Assembly (NCBI GenBank): GCA_031274075.1
Contig: JAISQQ010000110.1
Coordinates: 1-20,545 of the forward strand
DNA from: Accumulibacter sp.
Lineage (GTDB): Bacteria > Pseudomonadota > Gammaproteobacteria > Burkholderiales > Rhodocyclaceae
Length of the DNA: 20,545 nt
Direction of reading: 5' to 3'
In this document: positions 16,015 through 20,545 of the stretch, in pieces
How positions within the stretch are numbered: the stretch's first letter is position 1
Layout of the letters: each line of letters starts with the position of its first letter
The notes under the pieces: model-generated
Seen by the model: only the letters and a program-made list of their open reading frames with translations
The model's database searches: none
What the model was told of the DNA's origin: nothing
Made by a program: the position numbers and the translations under genes

Positions 16015-16968
16015 ATGTTCAAGACAACTCGACGTAAACTGATCGCGGCGCTGTTGCTCGCACCTCTCATGACCGGCATCGCGTTCGCGCAGGGCAAGGG
16101 CCTGATTACGATCATAGTGAATGATCCGGCCAATCCCTACTGGTTCACCGAAGGCAATCTCGCCAAGGCCGAAGCGGAAAAACTGGGTTATTCGGCCGTC
16201 ATTGGCGCGCACGTCAGCGATACGAATACCGAGAGCAAACTGATCGATACCGCCATCACCAACAAGTCGGTGGCCATCATCCTGGACCCGGCCAACGCCA
16301 GCGGCTCGATAGGCGCGGTGCAGCGGGCGGTCGCCGCCAATATCCCGGTCATCCTGGTCAACGCGGAAATCAACAGGGAAGGCCTGGCCAAGGCGCAGCT
16401 CGTTTCAAACAACGCCCAGGGCGCCGCGCTCGGCGCGCAGCAGTGGGTGAAGATGGCGGGCGAAAAAGGCAAATACGTCGAGCTTTTCGGCTTGACGACC
16501 GACAATAACGCGGCAACCCGCTCCAACGGCTACAAGACGGTGCTGAGCCAGTACCCGGATCTGGTCAAGGTCGGCTCGGAAGTCGCCAACTGGGACCGCA
16601 CGCAGGGCCACAACAAGATGCAGTCGATGCTGCAAACGAATCCCGACATCATGGGCGTGATCAGCGGCAACGACGAAATGGCGCTGGGCGCGATCGCGGC
16701 ATTGAAAAAGGCCGACAAGCTCAAGAATGTCCTGGTCGGCGGCTTCGACGGCTCGCCCGATGCCGTTGCCGCCATCAAGAGCGGCGAGCTGGCTTATTCC
16801 GTCCTCCAGCCGGTGGCCATATTCTCGGTAGCCGCCGTGCAGCAGGCGGATTCGTTCATCCGAACCGGGAAAACCGGGGCGAAGAGCGAGAAGCAACTGT
16901 TCGACTGCCTGCTGATCACCAAGGAAAACCTCGGCAAGTATTCGGCCCCGTTCGTCCTGGACAAGTAG
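16015..16968 (+). CDS. periplasmic sugar-binding protein, RbsB-type
   Basis: The 317-residue product is the high-affinity receptor of the importer. A Sec signal peptide (basic MFKTTRRK, hydrophobic IAALLLAPLMTG, cleavage after AFA at residue 25) directs it to the periplasm. The mature protein has the type I binding fold: LITIIVNDPANPYWFTEGN, VAIILDPANASGSIGAVQRAVAANIPVILVNAEI, ARSNGYKT-like region ATRSNGYKTVL, MGVISGNDEMALGAIAAL and VLVGGFDGSPDAVAAIKSGELAYSVLQP. The start at 16015 is chosen because AGGAG lies nine bases upstream and the signal peptide begins there; the open frame extends 19 codons earlier. DPANPYW and the NxE in place of the usual sugar-contact residues would be worth comparing with tetritol receptors. 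It ends the transporter block. Confidence 0.94.
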   Translation: MFKTTRRKLIAALLLAPLMTGIAFAQGKGLITIIVNDPANPYWFTEGNLAKAEAEKLGYSAVIGAHVSDTNTESKLIDTAITNKSVAIILDPANASGSIGAVQRAVAANIPVILVNAEINREGLAKAQLVSNNAQGAALGAQQWVKMAGEKGKYVELFGLTTDNNAATRSNGYKTVLSQYPDLVKVGSEVANWDRTQGHNKMQSMLQTNPDIMGVISGNDEMALGAIAALKKADKLKNVLVGGFDGSPDAVAAIKSGELAYSVLQPVAIFSVAAVQQADSFIRTGKTGAKSEKQLFDCLLITKENLGKYSAPFVLDK

Positions 16969-16984
16969 CGCGATGAAAAGAGCT

Positions 16985-17011
16985 GTCGCCGTAGCGCGAA
17001 GGAACGGCGAC
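16985..17011 (+). other. hairpin after the binding-protein gene
   Basis: GTCGCCGT and ACGGCGAC form a perfect 8-bp stem around an 11-base loop shortly after the stop codon. No U-tract follows directly. It may protect the 3' end of the highly expressed binding-protein message. Confidence 0.45.
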
Positions 17012-17024
17012 GGCTCGACGCGGA

Positions 17025-17062
17025 CCGTGCCGACCGGAGACGGTTGGCGCGGGCCGGTTTTT
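17025..17062 (+). terminator. candidate intrinsic terminator between transporter and second dehydrogenase
   Basis: CCGTGCCGACC pairs with GGTTGGCGCGG (11 bp with two G-T pairs) around the loop GGAGAC, followed by GCCGG and a run of five T (17058-17062). The five-base gap before the T-run is not ideal; an alternative stem ACCGG/CCGGT reaches the T-run. It may attenuate expression of the downstream genes and not fully stop it. Confidence 0.5.
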
Positions 17063-17110
17063 GTCAAAAGCTGAATTCAAGCAAACGCGGATAAGGAAGT
17101 GGAAACAGAA

Positions 17111-17132
17111 GCGGCAAGGCATGCCGCCTTTT
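17111..17132 (+). terminator. second hairpin with short T-run upstream of dehydrogenase 2
   Basis: GCGGCA-AGGCA-TGCCGC followed by CTTTT gives a 6-bp stem and short U-tract, 32 bases before the next start codon. It could be a weak terminator or attenuator. Confidence 0.4.
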
Positions 17133-17163
17133 CATCGACACCATCACACAATCGGAGTTTATT

Positions 17164-18213
17164 ATGACATCTACAATGAGGGCCGCCGTTATGTACGCTC
17201 CGCGCGATATGCGCATCGAGGAGCGTCCCCGCCCCGTCGCGAAAGCGGGGGAATTGTTGATCAAGGTGCATCACGTCGGCATTTGCGGTTCGGATATGCA
17301 TTTTCTCAAGGATGGGCGTCTTGGCAACTGGGTCGTCGATTCCCCGTTGATCCTGGGGCATGAATCCGCCGGAGAGGTCGTCGATATCGGCGCGGGAGTA
17401 CAGGGATTCGCGGTCGGCGACAAAGTGGCGCTGGAGCCGGGAGTGCCTTGTGGTTCGTGCCGCAATTGCATGACCGGCCACTACAACCTCTGCGCCGACA
17501 TGTCGTTCATGGCGATTCCACACGAACGGGACGGGGTGTTCTGCGAATATGTGTCTCACCCGGCGAAAATGTGCTTCAAACTACCCGCCAAGGTGGGAAC
17601 GCTGGAAGGCGGACTGTGCGAACCCTTGTCCGTCGGCCTTTATGCGGTCGAAAAATCCGGCGCGCGACTGGGACAAAGCGCGGTCATCTTCGGCTCCGGC
17701 TGTATCGGCCTGGTGACGATGATGGTCTTGAAAGCGGTTGGCGTCAGTGACGTTACCGTGGTCGATATCGTCCAGAAGCGCCTGGACAAAGCCTTGGAAC
17801 TGGGCGCCAGACGGGTCATTCGCGGCGACCGCGAGGACGCCGTTTCCACGCTCATGGAAACCGGAGGCTGCGACGTCGTCTTCGACGCGGCGGGCAGCGT
17901 CCGCACCGCCCTGCAAGCCAGCCAGTCGGTGGCGACGAACGGCGCGGTGGTCATGATCGGAATGGCCTCGGAACCCGTCATTGGCCTGGATGTTGGCACC
18001 ATGGCCGCGCGCGAGACTCGCCTGGAAACCATCTTCCGCTACCGCAACCACTACCCCACGGCGATCAAGGCGGTCGAATCGGGCGTTATTCCCTTGAAGA
18101 AAATCGTGTCTCACGTCTTTCCTTTTGAAAAGATCGTGGAAAGCGTCCTATTCAACATGGACAACCCGAATGAAGTCGTCAAGGGCGTCGTCAGCTTTGT
18201 CGACCAGGCATAG
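17164..18213 (+). CDS. zinc-dependent polyol dehydrogenase, sorbitol/xylitol dehydrogenase-like
   Basis: A 349-residue medium-chain dehydrogenase of the sorbitol/xylitol dehydrogenase type, distinct from the first one. Zinc and active-site residues: Cys41 (HVGICGSDMHF), His66-Glu67 (LGHESAGEV) and the four structural cysteines in PCGSCRNCMTGHYNLC. GGLCEPLSVGLYAVE carries the further conserved glutamate, and FGSGCIGLVTMMVLKAVG is the Rossmann motif, followed by VVDIVQKRL with the aspartate expected for NAD preference. The ATG has GGAG six bases upstream. Two hairpins separate it from the transporter, and a 140-bp gap with another hairpin separates it from dhaK, so expression may be set separately. 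Having two polyol dehydrogenases suggests two stereoisomers or two oxidation steps; the substrate is not determined by the sequence. Confidence 0.9.
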   Translation: MTSTMRAAVMYAPRDMRIEERPRPVAKAGELLIKVHHVGICGSDMHFLKDGRLGNWVVDSPLILGHESAGEVVDIGAGVQGFAVGDKVALEPGVPCGSCRNCMTGHYNLCADMSFMAIPHERDGVFCEYVSHPAKMCFKLPAKVGTLEGGLCEPLSVGLYAVEKSGARLGQSAVIFGSGCIGLVTMMVLKAVGVSDVTVVDIVQKRLDKALELGARRVIRGDREDAVSTLMETGGCDVVFDAAGSVRTALQASQSVATNGAVVMIGMASEPVIGLDVGTMAARETRLETIFRYRNHYPTAIKAVESGVIPLKKIVSHVFPFEKIVESVLFNMDNPNEVVKGVVSFVDQA

Positions 18214-18273
18214 TGAGCCTGGATACGGCATGCCAATGAAATACACTCGCCGGCCGGCCTCGCCCCGGATTCA

Positions 18274-18310
18274 CATGCCACGGGAAGATCGTTGATTTCC
18301 CGTTGGCATG
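18274..18310 (+). other. strong hairpin upstream of dhaK
   Basis: CATGCCACGGGAA pairs with TTCCCGTTGGCATG around a 10-base loop, 13 base pairs with one bulged T. No T-run follows. Its place 47 bases before dhaK suggests a processing or stabilising stem in a polycistronic message, or a protein site. Confidence 0.5.
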
Positions 18311-18357
18311 GACGGTCGGACGGCCCGGGATGAACACGGATAAAGGAGAAAAGGGAA

Positions 18358-19353
18358 ATGCAGAGAATAATGAACGACCCCGACGACATCGTCGATGAAA
18401 TGCTCAAGGGCTTCTTGAAGGCCCATGCCGACATCGTGGAGGCGCACGCGAACCCCCGGGTGGTCAAGGCGAAAAACATCCCGGCCGGCAAGGTGGGCGT
18501 CGTCACCGGGGGCGGCTCCGGACACAAGCCCGCCTTCATCGGCTACGTCGGCGAGAACCTGTGCGACGCCGCCGCGGTGGGCGAAATCTGTTCGTCGCCC
18601 ACCGCGGCCGCCTTTCTGGACGCCATCAAGGCGGCGAACGGGGGACGCGGAGTGGCCTGCCTGTACGGCAACTATTCCGGCGACAACATGAACGTGAAAA
18701 TGGCGGTGAAGCAGGCCCGGAAGCTGGGCATCGAAGTCGGTACCGTGGTGGCCAACGACGACGTCGCCTCCGCCCCGAAGGATCAGCGCGAGAAACGCCG
18801 CGGCGTCGCCGGGGAGGTGCTGATGTGGAAGGCGGGCGGCGCCAGGGCCGCCCAGGGAGGCCGCCTGGACGAAGTCATCGCGGCCGCCCAGAAGGCCATC
18901 GACAACACCCGCAGCGTGGGCATCGGCCTGACGCCCTGCACGCTCCCCGCCGTGGGGCATCCCAACTTCAAGATCGAGGAAGGCGCCATGGAGGTCGGCA
19001 TCGGCCACCACGGCGAGCCTGGCATCTCGGTATGCGCGCTCGAAACCGCAGCGCGGATGGCCAAGCGAATGGTCGATGTGATACTGCCGGACTACCCCTT
19101 CGCGAAGGGCGACGAGGTCGTCGTACTGGTCTCCGGCCTCGGGGCCACGCCCGTCATGGAGCTGTATGTGCTCTACGACGAAATCGACCGGCTGCTGGGA
19201 GCGGCGGGCATCAAGACCCATCGCGCCTATGTGGGCAACTACTTCACCTCCCTGGAAATGATGGGCGCCACGCTGACCGTCATGAAACTGGACGGCGAAC
19301 TGAAGGAACTGATCGACATGCCGGCCTACGGCATGGGCCTCAGGCAAAAATAA
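18358..19353 (+). CDS. dhaK: dihydroxyacetone kinase-type subunit DhaK (ketose-binding)
   Basis: DhaK binds a short ketose covalently and presents it for phosphorylation by DhaL; known substrates of the family are dihydroxyacetone, glyceraldehyde and erythrulose. The 331-residue protein keeps the active-site residues at the E. coli positions: His56 in GGGSGHKP, Asp109 in NYSGDNMN and the hemiaminal-forming His218 in GIGHHGEPG. Further signatures are GVVTGGGSGH, VGEICSSPT, VVANDDVA, RRGVAGEVLM, LVSGLGATPVMELYVLYDE and YFTSLEMMGATLTVMKLD. GHKP instead of the E. coli GHEP near the substrate may mark a different ketose. AAGGAG lies nine bases before the ATG. dhaL follows after 11 bases, and no PTS-type dhaM is in the window. 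Confidence 0.94.
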   Translation: MQRIMNDPDDIVDEMLKGFLKAHADIVEAHANPRVVKAKNIPAGKVGVVTGGGSGHKPAFIGYVGENLCDAAAVGEICSSPTAAAFLDAIKAANGGRGVACLYGNYSGDNMNVKMAVKQARKLGIEVGTVVANDDVASAPKDQREKRRGVAGEVLMWKAGGARAAQGGRLDEVIAAAQKAIDNTRSVGIGLTPCTLPAVGHPNFKIEEGAMEVGIGHHGEPGISVCALETAARMAKRMVDVILPDYPFAKGDEVVVLVSGLGATPVMELYVLYDEIDRLLGAAGIKTHRAYVGNYFTSLEMMGATLTVMKLDGELKELIDMPAYGMGLRQK

Positions 19354-19364
19354 GGAGAACGGGA

Positions 19365-20003
19365 ATGGATGCGTTCAGCAACGACGACGGCCTTTTCGTC
19401 CTGCTGGCCATGGTGAAGGCCATCCAGGAGAACAAAGCCTATCTGGGCGAAGTCGATGGACTCATCGGCGACGGCGACCACGGCATGAACATGAACAAAG
19501 GCTTCTCCCTGTTTGAAAGCCGCTTCGGCGCGCAAGCCATCGGCTTCGTCGAGGGGCTGGACAAGCTGGGGGCCATCCTGATGAACGAGATCGGCGGCTC
19601 CATGGGCCCCATCTACGGCACCGTCTTCATGGAGATGGCCGCCGCCGGTAAGGGTCTCGATGCGATCGGCCTGGCCGATTTCGCGCGCATGCTCGAAGCC
19701 GGATTGAGCGGCCTGCAAGAAATCGTGGAAGCCCAGGTGGGCGACAAAACCCTGGTGGACACCCTGTCGCCGGCGGTGGCGGCGCTGACGGCCCGCGCCA
19801 GGGAAAACGGCGGCTTCAGGCAGGCGCTGGCGGAAATGAAGGCCGCCGCCGCGCAAGGCCGCGACTCCACCAAGGACATGGTGGCAAAACATGGACGCTC
19901 CAGCCGCCTGGGCGAGCGCTCGCGCGGAGTGCTCGATGCCGGAGCCGCCTCCTGCTACATCCTGCTCGCCGCCATCGCCGAGGCGATGAGCGAGAAGCTG
20001 TGA
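19365..20003 (+). CDS. dhaL: dihydroxyacetone kinase-type subunit DhaL (nucleotide-binding)
   Basis: DhaL carries the adenine nucleotide that phosphorylates the ketose on DhaK. The 212-residue product begins MDAFSNDDGLFVLLAM, with AAGGAGA upstream of the ATG at 19365. The magnesium-binding aspartates are present as Asp31, Asp36 and Asp38 in EVDGLIGDGDHGMNMNKGF. GGSMGPIYGT, VGDKTLVDTLSPA and the nucleotide-lid motif GRSSRLGERSRGVLDAGAAS complete the family pattern. Length is as usual (about 210). In E. coli DhaL keeps its ADP and is recharged by the PTS protein DhaM; with no dhaM nearby, direct use of ATP is the likely alternative, as in fused ATP-dependent kinases. It is the last gene of the catabolic cluster visible here; the frame was read from sequence, including its start. 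Confidence 0.94.
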   Translation: MDAFSNDDGLFVLLAMVKAIQENKAYLGEVDGLIGDGDHGMNMNKGFSLFESRFGAQAIGFVEGLDKLGAILMNEIGGSMGPIYGTVFMEMAAAGKGLDAIGLADFARMLEAGLSGLQEIVEAQVGDKTLVDTLSPAVAALTARARENGGFRQALAEMKAAAAQGRDSTKDMVAKHGRSSRLGERSRGVLDAGAASCYILLAAIAEAMSEKL

Positions 20004-20147
20004 AACGAAAAGGGAGGGAAAGACGAGATCGGGAAAAAAGATCGGAACCTCGCTGTAGTCGTCAGTCACCATGAATCGAGTGGATAGTCGGTACGCAAGT
20101 TGCTGGTAGGCGGGTGGCCGACCCTTGCGCGGAAATGACAGCTTTCG

Positions 20148-20171
20148 CAGGACGGATTTCCATCCGCCCTG
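20148..20171 (+). terminator. hairpin after dhaL, possible transcription end
   Basis: CAGGACGGAT-TTCC-ATCCGCCCTG forms a 10-bp stem with one mismatch, 145 bases after the dhaL stop, followed only by TTC. The preceding 20004-20147 contains nothing recognisable. Terminator function is uncertain because of the missing T-run; it may be part of the adjoining repeat structure. Confidence 0.35.
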
Positions 20172-20173
20172 TT

Positions 20174-20215
20174 CAGAGGACGGAAGACAGAAGACAGGGG
20201 ACAGAGGACGGAAGA
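20174..20215 (+). repeat. heptamer array C, G-rich arm
   Basis: Six in-register units: CAGAGGA, CGGAAGA, CAGAAGA, CAGGGGA, CAGAGGA, CGGAAGA, then CAGTAAT. It has the opposite strand polarity to the C-rich arm at 20297-20387, so the two can pair. Confidence 0.85.
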
Positions 20216-20228
20216 CAGTAATATTTGC

Positions 20229-20263
20229 GGGCGCGAAGCGCCCGGTAACTGGACTGTCCTCTG
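20229..20263 (+). repeat. central hairpin and shared block of array C
   Basis: GGGCGC-GAA-GCGCCC (20229-20243) is a perfect hairpin between the two arms of array C. Overlapping it, 20239-20263 on the minus strand is the same ~25-bp block that follows arrays A and B (5648-5672 and 7067-7091), pattern CAGARGAYAGTCCRGYYACC and beyond. GACAGT (20214-20219) and ACTGTC (20253-20258) give an outer inverted pair. Confidence 0.8.
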
Positions 20264-20296
20264 ACTTCCGTCCTTTGTCCTCCGAACTTGCTATCC

Positions 20297-20387
20297 TTTG
20301 TCCCCTGTCCCCTGTCCCCTGTCCCCTGTCCTCTGTCCCCTGTCCCCTGTCCCCTGTCCCCTGTCCTCTGTCCCCTGTCCCCTGTCC
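20297..20387 (+). repeat. heptamer array C, C-rich arm
   Basis: Thirteen consecutive seven-base units: TTTGTCC, ten CCTGTCC and two TCTGTCC. The array ends six bases before the start codon of the second Rpn gene and occupies the place of its ribosome binding site. Confidence 0.95.
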
Positions 20388-20393
20388 TCTGAA

Positions 20394-20545
20394 ATGCCCC
20401 ACACCCCCCACGACGCCCTCTTCAAGAAATTCCTCGGCCACCCCGAAACGGCGCGAGACTTCCTCGACATCCACCTGCCTCCTCCGCTGCGCGCTCTCTG
20501 CAAACTCGACACCCTGCGCCCCGAGCCAAACTCCTTCATCGACCC
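20394..20545 (+). CDS. Rpn-family nuclease / Transposase_31-like (partial, N-terminus only)
   Basis: Fifty codons run off the window: the product begins [20 protein letters not shown] and continues [30 protein letters not shown]. This is the classic N-terminus of the second Rpn subgroup (PF04754, the E. coli RpnA-E type), different from the PF12784-like gene at 6003-6974. The nuclease core and C-terminus lie beyond the window. No ATG, GTG or TTG occurs in this frame between the TGA at 20262-20264 and the ATG at 20394, so this start is the only candidate. The sequence before it is CCTGTCCTCTGAA, with no Shine-Dalgarno motif. The C-rich heptamer array lies directly upstream, as it does, at 64 bp, for the first Rpn gene. 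Confidence 0.88.
   Translation, partial: MPHTPHDALFKKFLGHPETARDFLDIHLPPPLRALCKLDTLRPEPNSFID

Noticed and set aside
14788..16212. Minus-strand frame of 474 codons opposite the permease and binding protein
   Set aside because: The product is His/Arg/Gln-rich with no fold signature, while the plus strand encodes clear transporter genes.
18561..19364. Upstream extension of the dhaL frame within dhaK
   Set aside because: The frame is open through dhaK but gives low-complexity protein; the ATG at 19365 has a good ribosome binding site and the family N-terminus.
20004..20147. Possible gene between dhaL and array C
   Set aside because: No frame with a start, ribosome binding site or recognisable peptide was found on either strand.
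19326..20474. Minus-strand frame of 382 codons antisense to dhaL and through array C
   Set aside because: It is antisense to dhaL and includes translated heptamers; no domain is recognisable.

Overview
The window is high-GC DNA, most likely from a betaproteobacterium. The gene pairs leuS-lptE-holA and rdgB-hemW, the lipopolysaccharide-export lipoprotein and the abundance of Rpn-type genes suggest Rhodocyclales or a relative. That placement is inference from gene content; there is no rRNA here.

Region 1 (1-4088, minus strand) is a housekeeping operon: leuS, lptE and holA, with holA cut by the window edge. Region 2 (4089-7401) is a repeat-rich insertion hotspot. It holds a complete 1408-bp ISKra4-type insertion sequence with 30-bp inverted ends, a 9-bp target duplication and a -1 frameshift site. 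It also holds a 7-bp-period tandem array into which that IS jumped, two direct copies of a ~255-bp structured repeat with a snapback stem, a MITE-like element, and an Rpn-family PD-(D/E)XK nuclease gene lying between the two copies. Region 3 (7402-9259) is rdgB and hemW, tightly coupled.

Region 4 (9563-20003) is a catabolic locus. A ROK-family repressor is divergently transcribed from a cluster encoding an EltD-like polyol dehydrogenase, a small ORF, a DUF2291 membrane-anchored protein, a ribose-type ABC importer (double ATPase, permease, periplasmic binding protein), a second polyol dehydrogenase, and split DhaK and DhaL kinase subunits. The simplest model is uptake of a short polyol (a tetritol such as erythritol or threitol is favoured), oxidation to a ketose, and phosphorylation by DhaKL without a PTS partner DhaM. 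A perfect TTGACA box and a 15-bp palindrome at the predicted start site suggest direct repression.

Region 5 (20004-20545) ends in another 7-bp-period array, this time as an inverted pair around a hairpin. It abuts the start codon of a second Rpn-family gene that runs off the window. The recurring link between heptamer arrays, a shared ~25-bp block and Rpn genes is the most unusual structural signal here.
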